A DNA stretch of 64,000 nucleotides, taken from JABDJL01 sp963664065. Its GTDB lineage: Bacteria > Pseudomonadota > Gammaproteobacteria > Xanthomonadales > SZUA-36. The translations under genes and the position numbers were made by a program. Shown one piece after another: positions 34,816-43,500 of the stretch; within the stretch, counting starts at the first letter, position 1; the number at the start of each line of letters is the position of its first letter. Under the pieces are notes generated by a model. It was not told the DNA's origin and made no database searches. It saw only the letters and a list, made by a program, of their open reading frames with translations. The DNA lies in the NCBI GenBank assembly GCA_963664065.1, contig OY760942.1:1860001-1924000 (forward strand), written 5' to 3'.

Positions 34816-34844
34816 TTGTAAGTGCCTTGATTTAGCCGTAGAAT
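34816..34844 (+). promoter_or_regulatory. Candidate sigma-70 promoter P1 of the tRNA-tuf operon
   Basis: TTGTAA (34816-34821), a 17-base spacer and TAGAAT (34839-34844), followed by a GC-rich discriminator (CCGCGCC) as expected for a growth-rate/stringently controlled stable-RNA promoter. It lies about 70 bases before tRNA-Tyr. Confidence 0.55.
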
Positions 34845-34870
34845 TCCGCGCCGGAAGCGAGTGCAAATTC

Positions 34871-34899
34871 TTGACAGTTCAGCGTGGCTGAAGGAAAAT
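34871..34899 (+). promoter_or_regulatory. Candidate sigma-70 promoter P2 of the tRNA-tuf operon
   Basis: A consensus TTGACA (34871-34876) followed after 17-18 bases by a weak AT-rich -10 (GAAAAT/AAAATA), with tRNA-Tyr starting 16 bases downstream. The -35 is perfect, the -10 poor. Confidence 0.45.
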
Positions 34900-34915
34900 A
34901 GGCGGCTTGCTTGCG

Positions 34916-35000
34916 GGAGGGGTACTCAAGCGGTCAACGAGGGCAGACTGTAAATCTGCTGGCTATGCCTTCGGAGGTTCGAATCCTCCCCCCTCCACCA
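34916..35000 (+). tRNA. tRNA-Tyr (anticodon GTA)
   Basis: 85-nt class II tRNA with a long variable arm and encoded CCA. The acceptor GGAGGGG pairs with CCCCTCC. The anticodon loop CTGTAAA is on a CAGA/TCTG stem, and the T arm is GGAGG-TTCGAAT-CCTCC. First gene of the tRNA-tuf operon; the upstream tRNA-Thr(TGT) found in E. coli is not present here. Confidence 0.96.
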
Positions 35001-35162
35001 TATTAAAGGAGGGTGGGGAACCGGACAGAAAGGCCGGAATTAATACCCGACCAGCCTGTTGGGATTTGGAAAAATGGGCAGAAAAAACGGAGGGCACTGT
35101 CGTATGGCTTTGTCCTTCGTTGTTGTTATGGCTGGTTGCATGACTTTGTAGGCCAGGTTCAG

Positions 35163-35236
35163 GCGGGTGTAGTTCAACGGTAGAACCCCAGCCTTCCAAG
35201 CTGATGATGTGGGTTCGATTCCCATCACCCGCTCCA
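35163..35236 (+). tRNA. tRNA-Gly (anticodon TCC)
   Basis: 74 nt with encoded CCA. The acceptor GCGGGTG pairs with CACCCGC, the anticodon loop CTTCCAA on CAGC/GCTG gives TCC, and the T arm is TGGG-TTCGATT-CCCA. It lies 162 bases after tRNA-Tyr, a longer spacer than in E. coli; I see no gene in that spacer. Confidence 0.96.
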
Positions 35237-35269
35237 GAACAGGCTGGGGTCAGGTACCAGAAAAATTCC

Positions 35270-35345
<76 letters not shown>

Positions 35346-35400
35346 TTGATTAGAGAGTCCCAGGGTATTGTTTCAGGGACTTGAGTTTTCGGAGACAGGC

Positions 35401-36591
35401 ATGTCAAAAGAGAAATTTGTAAGAACAAAGCCCCATGTCAACGTGGGCACGATTGGTCACGTGGATCATGGCAAGACGATGTTGACGGCGGCGCTGACGA
35501 AGATCTGTTCTGAGGCCCGTGGCGGGGAGTTTATTGCTTACGACAAGATTGATAATGCGCCGGAAGAACGCGAACGCGGGATTACCATTGCCACCGCGCA
35601 CGTTGAGTACGAGTCGGAGAACCGGCATTACGCTCATGTTGATTGTCCGGGGCACGCCGATTATGTGAAGAACATGATTACCGGTGCGGCGCAGATGGAC
35701 GGTGCGATCCTGGTGGTGTCTGCTGCTGACGGGCCGATGCCGCAGACGCGCGAGCATATTCTGCTGGCCCGCCAGGTGGGTGTGCCTTACATCCTGGTGT
35801 ATATGAACAAGGCCGACCAGGTGGATGATGACGAGTTGCTGGAGCTGGTGGAGATGGAAGTGCGCGAGCTGTTGAGCTCGTATGATTTTCCGGGCGACGA
35901 CATTCCGGTGGTGACCGGTTCGGCGCTGAAGGCACTGGAAGGTGATGAGAGTGACATGGGTGTGCCGTCGATCCTGAAGTTGATTGACGAGTTGGATGCC
36001 TATGTGCCTGAGCCTGTGCGTGAGATGGATAAGCCGTTCCTGTTGCCGATTGAGGATGTGTTTTCCATATCCGGTCGCGGCACGGTGGTGACCGGTCGTG
36101 TGGAGCGCGGCATTATCAAGGTGGGTGAGGAAGTAGAGATCGTTGGAATCAACGAGACCACCAAGACGGTATGCACGGGCGTTGAGATGTTCCGCAAGTT
36201 GCTGGACGAGGGCCGTGCGGGTGACAACGTGGGTGTGTTGCTGCGTGGTACCAAGCGGGATGAGGTGGAGCGTGGCCAGGTACTGGCGCACGTGAAGTCG
36301 ATTAATCCGCACACCAGGTTTGAGGCCGAGGTGTACATCCTGTCGAAGGACGAGGGTGGACGTCATACGCCGTTTTTCAAGGGTTACCGGCCGCAGTTTT
36401 ACTTCCGCACCACGGATGTGACGGGTGCTTGCGAGTTGCCTGAGGGTATCGAAATGGTGATGCCCGGGGACAATGTGCAGATGCAGGTTGAGCTGATAAA
36501 CCCGATTGCGATGGAGGAAGGCTTGCGCTTCGCGATACGCGAGGGTGGCCGTACGGTGGGTGCTGGCGTTGTTGCCAAGATCCACGAGTGA
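35401..36591 (+). CDS. tuf: Elongation factor Tu, copy 1 (P-loop Thr27Met variant)
   Basis: GTPase that brings aminoacyl-tRNA to the ribosome. 396 residues with all EF-Tu motifs: GHVDHGKT (P-loop), RGITIATAHVEYE (switch I), DCPGHADYVKNM and NKAD, then domains 2 and 3. Residue 27, directly after the Mg-binding Thr, is Met (ATG 35479-35481) instead of the Thr found in copy 2 at 52228. This is the only internal base difference between the two copies; the stop codons also differ (TGA here, TAA there). Cotranscribed with the upstream tRNAs and placed before tRNA-Trp and secE, i.e. the tufB position. Confidence 0.97.
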   Translation: MSKEKFVRTKPHVNVGTIGHVDHGKTMLTAALTKICSEARGGEFIAYDKIDNAPEERERGITIATAHVEYESENRHYAHVDCPGHADYVKNMITGAAQMDGAILVVSAADGPMPQTREHILLARQVGVPYILVYMNKADQVDDDELLELVEMEVRELLSSYDFPGDDIPVVTGSALKALEGDESDMGVPSILKLIDELDAYVPEPVREMDKPFLLPIEDVFSISGRGTVVTGRVERGIIKVGEEVEIVGINETTKTVCTGVEMFRKLLDEGRAGDNVGVLLRGTKRDEVERGQVLAHVKSINPHTRFEAEVYILSKDEGGRHTPFFKGYRPQFYFRTTDVTGACELPEGIEMVMPGDNVQMQVELINPIAMEEGLRFAIREGGRTVGAGVVAKIHE

Positions 36592-36650
36592 ATTGAGAAC
36601 TGTGAACTGAAAATTGTGAACTGTGAACGATTACCTGTTACCAGTTACCA
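36592..36650 (+). repeat. GTAACTG/GTGAACTG degenerate heptamer repeat, copy 2 (after tuf copy 1)
   Basis: Directly after the tuf stop: forward units of GTGAACTG type, then the complementary orientation CTGTTACCAGTTACCAGTTCAC. GTGAACTG and CAGTTCAC arms can form a hairpin. No coding sequence. A shorter trace, GAAACTGGTAACGAAAT, lies at 36809-36826 before secE. Confidence 0.5.
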
Positions 36651-36720
36651 GTTCACCAAGAACCGGAAAGCTGGCAGCTGATTTGGCTGACCAGCTTTTG
36701 TGATCTGAAGAAGCATTGAT

Positions 36721-36796
<76 letters not shown>

Positions 36797-36842
36797 GGGT
36801 TGAGAAAGGAAACTGGTAACGAAATCTGTTGAACCCTGGAAT

Positions 36843-37226
36843 ATGAACCAAAAAGCAGAAAAAACTCATTCGCCTATGCTCGACAGCCTGCTGTTGATGA
36901 TTTCTATCATCATGTTGCTTGGCGGAATCGGGGCATATTACTACTACCAGGACCTGGCGATACCGGCAGTCCGCGTTGGTGGGCTGATTACAACTGCGCT
37001 GCTTGCATCGTTTGTTGCTGCTCAGTCAGAGAAAGGCGGTGCGTTTTTCCGGTTTTTGAAAGAAGCGGACATTGAAAGGCGCAAGGTCATCTGGCCCAGC
37101 CGCCAGGAAACGGTGCAGACCGCAATGATGGTGCTCGTGGTTACCATTCTGATTTCGCTGTTGTTGGCGGGAATTGATTATGTATTGGGTGCAGCGATCA
37201 GAACCCTGCTTAGTGGCGGTGCTTGA
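36843..37226 (+). CDS. secE: Preprotein translocase subunit SecE
   Basis: Small clamp subunit of the SecYEG channel. 127 residues with three membrane spans, the enterobacterial/gammaproteobacterial long form: LLLMISIIMLLGGIGAYYYY, VRVGGLITTALLASFVA and MMVLVVTILISLLLAGIDYVL. The essential cytosolic amphipathic helix and hinge is FLKEADIERRKVIWPSRQET. It is followed after three bases by nusG. Confidence 0.95.
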   Translation: MNQKAEKTHSPMLDSLLLMISIIMLLGGIGAYYYYQDLAIPAVRVGGLITTALLASFVAAQSEKGGAFFRFLKEADIERRKVIWPSRQETVQTAMMVLVVTILISLLLAGIDYVLGAAIRTLLSGGA

Positions 37227-37229
37227 ATC

Positions 37230-37763
37230 ATGGCTAAACGATGGTACGTACTGCATGCCTACTCGGGTTTTGAAAAACAGGTAAAACGCTCACTTGAAGA
37301 GCGTATCCAGCGTGCCGGAATGGAAGACATGATTGGTGAAGTTCTGGTACCAACCGAGGAAGTGGTAGAGATGAAAGGCGGCCAAAAACGCCGCTCAGAC
37401 AGGAAATTTTTCCCTGGCTATGTGCTGGTGGAAATGGAAATGAATGAGGACACCTGGCACCTGGTTAAAGACGTACCAAAGGTGATGGGTTTTATTGGCG
37501 GCACATCCGACAGACCGGCGCCAATCAGCGAGAGTGAGGCGGATGCCATCCTGAACCGTGTCCAGGAAGGTGTGGACAAACCTCGGCCGAAGATTTTATT
37601 CGAGCCGGGTGAAATGGTTCGGGTCGTGGATGGGCCATTTAACGACTTCAACGGGGTTGTTGAAGAAGTGAATTATGACAAGAGCCGCCTGCGGGTAGCT
37701 GTATTGATTTTCGGACGTTCAACACCTGTGGAACTGGAGTTTCACCAGGTGGAGAAGGCCTGA
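37230..37763 (+). CDS. nusG: Transcription termination/antitermination protein NusG
   Basis: Binds RNA polymerase, Rho and ribosomal protein S10 and couples transcription with translation. The NGN domain begins KRWYVLHAYSGFEKQVKRSL and includes KFFPGYVLVEMEM and VMGFIGG. The C-terminal KOW domain has PGEMVRVVDGPFNDFNGVVEEV and ends FGRSTPVELEFHQVEK. 177 residues, close to the E. coli length. Cotranscribed with secE. Confidence 0.97.
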   Translation: MAKRWYVLHAYSGFEKQVKRSLEERIQRAGMEDMIGEVLVPTEEVVEMKGGQKRRSDRKFFPGYVLVEMEMNEDTWHLVKDVPKVMGFIGGTSDRPAPISESEADAILNRVQEGVDKPRPKILFEPGEMVRVVDGPFNDFNGVVEEVNYDKSRLRVAVLIFGRSTPVELEFHQVEKA

Positions 37764-37769
37764 TTGATT

Positions 37770-37836
37770 TGGAAACTGGTAACGGGTAACTGGTAACTGG
37801 AAACGGTTCGCAGTTAACAGTTAGCAGTTCACAAAA
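37770..37836 (+). repeat. GTAACTG-type degenerate heptamer repeat, copy 4 (nusG-rplK spacer)
   Basis: The clearest tract: GGAAACTGGTAACGG, GTAACTGGTAACTGG, AAAC and then, after GGTTCGC, the complementary-strand type units AGTTAACAGTTAGCAGTTCAC. The two halves are imperfect inverted repeats and could form a long weak hairpin. It fills most of the 130 bases between nusG and rplK. Confidence 0.55.
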
Positions 37837-37893
37837 ACTGACGGGGAGCCTGAGCATATTGTGGCCAGGCGCTTGAACCCGGGGAGATAAAAC

Positions 37894-38328
37894 ATGGCTA
37901 AGAAAGTTCTGGCTTATATCAAGCTGCAGATTCCGGCAGGGCAGGCAAACCCCAGTCCACCGGTGGGCCCGGCCCTGGGCCAGCATGGTGTCAGCATCAT
38001 GGATTTCTGCAAGTCGTTCAATGCACAGACACAGAAAGATGAACTGGGCATTCCGTTACCTGTGGTTATCACCGTGTATGCGGATCGTACTTTTACCTTT
38101 ATCACCAAGACCCCTCCGGCCGCCGTATTGCTGCGCAAAGCCGCAGGCGTACCCAAAGGGAGCGGTGTTCCCAACGTGGAGAAGGTTGGCAAGGTTAACC
38201 GCGCTCAGCTGGAAGAAATTGCTAAGGCGAAAGAACCGGATCTGACCGCAGCTGATATAGATGCCGCTGTTCGCACCATTGCAGGCTCCGCCCGCAGTAT
38301 GGGTATCGATGTGGAGGGAGTTATCTGA
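37894..38328 (+). CDS. rplK: 50S ribosomal protein L11
   Basis: Part of the GTPase-associated centre with 23S rRNA helices 43-44 and L10-L12; it senses uncharged tRNA for RelA. The N-terminal domain has IKLQIPAGQANPSPPVGPALG (the flexible Pro-rich linker region) and the RNA-binding C-terminal domain has SGVPNVEKVGKVN and TIAGSARSMGIDVEG. 144 residues. ATG 37894 is preceded by GGGGAG. The stop overlaps rplA by one base (TGATG). Confidence 0.97.
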   Translation: MAKKVLAYIKLQIPAGQANPSPPVGPALGQHGVSIMDFCKSFNAQTQKDELGIPLPVVITVYADRTFTFITKTPPAAVLLRKAAGVPKGSGVPNVEKVGKVNRAQLEEIAKAKEPDLTAADIDAAVRTIAGSARSMGIDVEGVI

Positions 38329-39023
38329 TGGCCGGGAATGGAAAAAGAATGCGTAGCATCCAAGAACAGCTTGAACCCGGAAAAGTTTACGACCTGGATG
38401 AAGCACTGGATTTTCTAAAAAAGACCAGCAAGCTGAAATTTGTTGAATCTGTTGATGCGGCTATTCGACTGGGTGTCGATCCCAAGAAATCAGACCAGGC
38501 AGTTCGTGGTTCCAGCGTTTTACCCAGCGGCACAGGGAAAACTGTCCGGGTTGCGGTATTTACCCAGGGTGAAAATGTTGAAAAAGCCAAAGCAGCCGGC
38601 GCCGACATAGTTGGTATGGACGACCTGCATGATCAGATCAAGGGTGGCGATATGAATTTTGATGTCGTCATTGCTTCTCCAGATGCCATGCGTGTGGTCG
38701 GCAAGCTTGGCCAGATTCTTGGACCCCGTGGCCTGATGCCAAACCCCAAGGTGGGAACCGTTACACCGGATGTGGAAACCGCAGTGAAGAATGCCAAGGC
38801 CGGACAGGTACGGTTCCGCACCGATAAGGCAGGCATCATCCACAGCACCATCGGCAAGGCGAATTTTGAGACAGACGCTCTGAAAGCAAACCTTTCTGCA
38901 TTGCTGGGTGAATTAATGAAATTGAAGCCATCGTCAGCCAAGGGCCAGTACCTCATGAAGGTGGCATTGTCCACAACCATGGGTCCTGGTGTGGTCGTGG
39001 ATCACACGAAAATCGAGTTTTAA
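38328..39023 (+). CDS. rplA: 50S ribosomal protein L1
   Basis: Forms the mobile L1 stalk at the E site and, in E. coli, represses its own L11-L1 mRNA. The signature GPRGLMPNPKVGTVTPDV is intact, with KLKFVESVDAAIRLGVDPKK near the N-terminus and RTDKAGIIHSTIGK in domain I. 231 residues. Directly coupled to rplK; followed by a 353-base gap before rplJ. Confidence 0.97.
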   Translation: MAGNGKRMRSIQEQLEPGKVYDLDEALDFLKKTSKLKFVESVDAAIRLGVDPKKSDQAVRGSSVLPSGTGKTVRVAVFTQGENVEKAKAAGADIVGMDDLHDQIKGGDMNFDVVIASPDAMRVVGKLGQILGPRGLMPNPKVGTVTPDVETAVKNAKAGQVRFRTDKAGIIHSTIGKANFETDALKANLSALLGELMKLKPSSAKGQYLMKVALSTTMGPGVVVDHTKIEF

Positions 39024-39376
39024 TTTTATTTGATGATTAAGTTGTGCCGTTCACCGGAGTATTGGTGAAAGGCAGTAAGGCGGGCTGATTGCTGCCGGGT
39101 GACCGGTCAGGAATAAGCCGTCAGAGACCGCAGGTACAGGGACATCAATAAAAGGTGTCTGGTTTAAGAGCGTTCCGGGGAACCGGGCGCGGCCTGCGCA
39201 GATGGTGGAGCCCCAGCTACTCAAGCGCTAAACCACGTTTGAGAGAACAGACGATCGAGCGTTTGAGTAGCTGGGTAACCACTGAGGAACCGTTGTGGTT
39301 CTGTGACGGACCAGGTGTTCGTCATGAGTCAACGAGACAGGCCGGTATTCGGCCACAAGACTCAAGGAGGTAAACA
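39024..39376 (+). promoter_or_regulatory. rplJ leader with long hairpin (candidate L10 leader)
   Basis: Stretch of 353 bases without a gene. The main structure is a hairpin at 39213-39274 whose outer 12 bp are perfect (CCAGCTACTCAA with TTGAGTAGCTGG), extended inward by GCGCT/AGCG pairs with one wobble, to about 16 bp around a 28-base loop. There is no T-run after it, so it is not a terminator. Position and size fit the leader that in E. coli binds L10-L12 and represses rplJL. A ribosome site AGGAGG sits just before the rplJ ATG. I cannot point to a clear promoter. Confidence 0.5.
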
Positions 39377-39904
39377 ATGGCGCTCAGTGTTGAGCAAAAA
39401 AAGGCAGTTGTTGCGGAGGTGGCCGAAGCGGCTAACACCGCCTTGGCTGCTGTCGCGGCGGAGTATCGCGGCCTGACTGTTGAGGAAATGACCGAATTGC
39501 GCTCGAAAGCGCGTGAAGGCGGCGTATTTCTCAAGGTGGCCAAAAATACCCTTGTTCGCAGAGCTGTTGAAGGTACCGAGTTCGAGTGCATACAGGACGC
39601 CCTGACGGGCCCACTCCTGTTGGCATTCAGTATGGAAGATCCGGGTGCTGCAGCACGCCTTGTCAGGGACTACGCAAAGTCCCATGGCCACCTGGTTGCG
39701 AAGCTTGTCGCCGTTGGCGGACAGGCCTATGACGCCTCCGAATTGGAGCGTCTGGCCTCACTGCCAACCTATGACCAGGCAATCGCAATCCTGATGGGCG
39801 TTATGAAAGCACCGATTGAGAAGTTCGTCAGAACTCTTGCGGAGCCCCATACCAAATTGGTACGTACTTTGGCTGCTGTGAGGGACGCCAGCCAGGCTGC
39901 CTGA
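39377..39904 (+). CDS. rplJ: 50S ribosomal protein L10
   Basis: Base of the L12 stalk. The N-terminal rRNA-binding domain has SVEQKKAVVAEVAEAAN, AEYRGLTVEEMTELR, FLKVAKNTLVRRAVEG and the C-terminal helix (APIEKFVRTLAEPHTKLVRT) that anchors L12 dimers. 175 residues, slightly longer than in E. coli. ATG 39377 has a strong AGGAGG ribosome site. Cotranscribed with rplL 66 bases downstream. Confidence 0.96.
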   Translation: MALSVEQKKAVVAEVAEAANTALAAVAAEYRGLTVEEMTELRSKAREGGVFLKVAKNTLVRRAVEGTEFECIQDALTGPLLLAFSMEDPGAAARLVRDYAKSHGHLVAKLVAVGGQAYDASELERLASLPTYDQAIAILMGVMKAPIEKFVRTLAEPHTKLVRTLAAVRDASQAA

Positions 39905-39970
39905 TAGCAAACGATATTAATGATTAAACGGTGAGCCGAAAGCCCGCCCCGACATAGTGGAGAGACGACA

Positions 39971-40351
39971 ATGGCCGTTTCAAAAGAAGATATTTTACAA
40001 ACCATTTCTGACATGAGCGTGATGGATGTAGTAGACCTGATCGAAGCCATGGAAGAAAAATTTGGTGTTTCAGCCGCTGCCCCGATAGCCGCTGCTGCAG
40101 CGCCTGCCGCCGGTGGTGAAGCAGCTGCTGTGGAAGAGCAGACTGAATTTGACGTCCACATGAGTACGTTCGGTGCCCAGAAAGTGCCCGTGATCAAGGT
40201 TGTTCGCGAGATCAGCGGTCTGGGTCTGAAAGAAGCCAAGGATCTTGTTGAAAGCGCTCCGGTTAATGTTAAAGAAGGCGTTTCCAAGGCCGAAGCTGAA
40301 GAGATCAAAAAGAAACTCGATGAAGCCGGTGCTTCTGTCGAGGTTAAGTAA
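39971..40351 (+). CDS. rplL: 50S ribosomal protein L7/L12
   Basis: Flexible stalk protein that recruits translation factors. The N-terminal dimerisation domain (MDVVDLIEAMEEKFGV) is joined by an Ala-rich hinge (AAPIAAAAAPAAGG) to the C-terminal factor-binding domain with KVPVIKVVREISGLGLKEAK and EAEEIKKKLDEAGASVEVK. 126 residues. ATG 39971 is preceded by GGAGAG. Confidence 0.97.
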   Translation: MAVSKEDILQTISDMSVMDVVDLIEAMEEKFGVSAAAPIAAAAAPAAGGEAAAVEEQTEFDVHMSTFGAQKVPVIKVVREISGLGLKEAKDLVESAPVNVKEGVSKAEAEEIKKKLDEAGASVEVK

Positions 40352-40353
40352 AT

Positions 40354-40464
40354 CGTTTTCCTGTTAGCAGGACAACGATGGATTTGGCTGGGGACTTCGG
40401 TCTCCGGTCTGTTCCTGTTGGTTCCGTGGATATTAAATCCGCAAAACCGGTTGGCAAAGCCAAC
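40354..40464 (+). other. Hairpins in the rplL-rpoB spacer (possible attenuator/processing site)
   Basis: Two hairpins lie in the 177-base spacer: CGTT..CCTG-TTAG-CAGG..AACG at 40354-40377 and GTTGGC-AAA-GCCAAC at 40450-40464. Neither has a T-run. E. coli has a partial terminator and an RNase III site at this place; a similar role here is by analogy. Confidence 0.4.
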
Positions 40465-40528
40465 TCGGCGAATCAATTGAATATGTAATGAAGCAACCCT
40501 GGCAAGGTTTAAGCGAGGCACACGGATC

Positions 40529-43500
40529 ATGAAGTACTCTTTTACCGAAAAAAAGCGTATCCGCAAGGATTTTGGAAAACGGCAGTCAGTGCTGGAAGTT
40601 CCATATCTGCTGGAAACTCAAATCAGATCTTATGCGGAGTTTCTGCAGTTGGAAATTCCAGCTGAGAAGCGCCGTGAGCGCGGGTTGCATGGCGCGCTTA
40701 AGTCCGTATTCCCTATCGTTTCCTATTCCGGCAACGCAGCGCTTGAATATGTCAGTTATATGCTGGGGAACCCGGCATTTGACGTGCGGGAATGCAAGCT
40801 GCGCGGAATGACCTATGGCGCGCCATTGCGCGTGAAGGCGCGTCTTGTCATTTATGACAAGGAAAGCTCTGCCAAGCAGAAACCTGTCAAGTACGTGAAA
40901 GAACAGGAAGTCTATATGGGCGACCTGCCACTGATGACCGAAACCGGTACTTTCATTATTAACGGTACAGAACGCGTTATCGTGTCGCAGTTACATCGCT
41001 CGCCCGGTGTGTTTTTTGACCACGATAAAGGCAAAACCCACTCAAGTGGAAAGCTGTTGTTTTCCGCCCGTGTTATTCCATACCGGGGATCCTGGCTGGA
41101 CTTCGAATTCGATCCCAAGGATGGGATATTCACGCGTATCGACCGCCGTAGAAAATTACCGGTCACCATCCTGTTGCGTGCCCTGGGCATGACCAACGAG
41201 GAAATCCTCGACACTTTCTTCGAAACCAGCAAGATCAACCTGCTCAAAGAAGGTGCAAAACTGGAAGTAATTCCAAGTCGCTTACGCGGAGATTCCGCGC
41301 TGTTTGATATCAAGGACAAAAAAGGCAAGCTTATTGTTGAAACCGGCAAACGCATTACCGCACGCCATGTGAAACTGATCTCCGAAGCCGGTGTTAAGGC
41401 GATGGAAGTATCGGACGATTACCTGCTGGGCAAAATCGTTTCGAGCAATATCATTGATACCGGGTCTGGTGAAGTTCTGGCGGATGCCAATGCTGAAATC
41501 ACCGAAGAATTACTCCAGGCTCTGCGTGAAGCAGGTATTAAAAAACTGGAAATTCTCTATGTCAATGACCTCGACCAGGGTCCGTATATTTCCAATACTC
41601 TGAATATTGACCCTTCTACAACTGAACTGGAAGCCCTGGTTGAGATTTACCGCATGATGCGACCGGGTGAGCCGCCAACCAAGGACGCGGCGCAGAACCT
41701 GTTCAGGAACCTGTTCTTTAGCGAAGACCGTTATGACCTGTCCGGTGTTGGCCGCATGAAGTTTAACCGTCGTGTCGGTCGTAATGAAATTGAAGGTTCG
41801 GCTGTACTGAACCGCGAGGACATTCTTGCCGTTCTGAAAGTTCTCATCGATATCCGCAACGGCAAAGGTACGGTGGATGATATTGATCACCTGGGCAACC
41901 GCCGCGTGCGAAGCGTGGGCGAGATGGCCGAAAACGTGTTCCGCGTGGGTGTGGTACGTATTGAGCGTGCAGTGCGCGAGCGTCTTTCTGTCGCAGAAAG
42001 CGAAGGCCTTTCACCGCAGGAACTGATTAACGCCAAGCCGGTAGCGGCTGCAGTTAAGGAATTTTTCGGTTCCAGCCAGCTTAGCCAATTCATGGATCAG
42101 AATAACCCTTTGTCAGAAGTGACACATAAGCGGCGCGTATCTGCATTGGGCCCTGGCGGTCTGACGCGCGAGCGTGCCGGGTTTGAGGTGCGCGACGTAC
42201 ACCCGACGCATTATGGCCGTGTGTGTCCAATTGAAACACCTGAAGGTCCTAACATCGGTCTGATTAATTCTTTGGCCGTATATGCCCGCACCAATGATTA
42301 CGGTTTCCTGGAAACACCGTACAGAAAAGTGACCAACAGCAAAGTTACCAATGCAGTTGATTACCTGTCTGCAATCGAAGAGGGCGATTTCGTCATCGCG
42401 CAGGCCAACGCGGAGCTGGACAGCAAGGGCAAGTTTATCGATGACTTTATTCCCTGCCGTCACAAGGGTGAATTCACACTGACGAATCCGGCCGAAGTGA
42501 ATTACATGGATGTTTCGCCCAAGCAGATTGTGTCTGTGGCCGCATCCCTTGTGCCGTTTCTGGAGCACGATGACGCCAACCGTGCATTGATGGGCTCCAA
42601 TATGCAACGCCAGGCTGTGCCCACACTGAAGGCTGAAAAGCCGTTAGTGGGTACCGGGATGGAGCGTACAGTGGCCACTGATTCCGGTGTGACCGCGGTT
42701 GCTAAACGTGGCGGTCTGGTCGACCAGGTCGATGCCGGCAGGATCGTGGTCCGCGTCAACGAGGAAGAGGTTCCCGCCGGTGATCCGGGGGTCGATATTT
42801 ACAACCTGACCAAGTATCAGCGCTCTAACCAGAACACCTGCATGAATCAGCGTCCGCTGGTTTCAGTAGGTGACCAGGTAGAATCCGGTGACGTGCTGGC
42901 AGACGGGCCTTCAACCGATCTGGGCGAATTGGCGCTGGGACAGAACATGCTGGTGGCATTCATGCCATGGAATGGATACAACTTTGAAGATTCTATTCTG
43001 ATCTCGGAGCGTGTGGTCCAGGAAGACCGCTACACCACGATTCACATCGAGGAACTGACCAGTGTCGCCCGTGACACAAAGCTGGGTTCGGAGGAAATTA
43101 CTGCCGATATTCCGAATGTGGGTGAGCACAACCTGAACAAGCTGGATCAGTCCGGAATCGTCTATATCGGCGCTGAAGTCGGAGCCGGGGATATCCTGGT
43201 CGGTAAAGTGACGCCCAAGGGTGAAACACAACTTACCCCCGAAGAGAAGCTGTTACGTGCCATTTTTGGTGAGAAAGCATCAGACGTTAAAGACACCTCA
43301 TTACGGGTGCCTTCCGGAATGGATGGCAACGTTATTGACGTACAGGTCTTTACACGTGATGGCGTAGAAAAAGATGAACGGGCGATTTCTATTGAAAAAG
43401 ACCAGTTACGCCAGGTACGGAAGGATCTGGATGACCAGTTACGCATCGTAGAAAACTCCATTTATCAGCGTCTCGAAAATGCCCTGGTGGGCAAAATGGT

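Noticed and set aside
35404..36585. 393-residue antisense frame across tuf copy 1 (and a 406-residue one at 52231-53451 across copy 2)
   Set aside because: Shadow of the strongly biased tuf codon usage. The translation is His/Arg-rich low-complexity sequence without family resemblance and appears in both copies only because the genes are identical.
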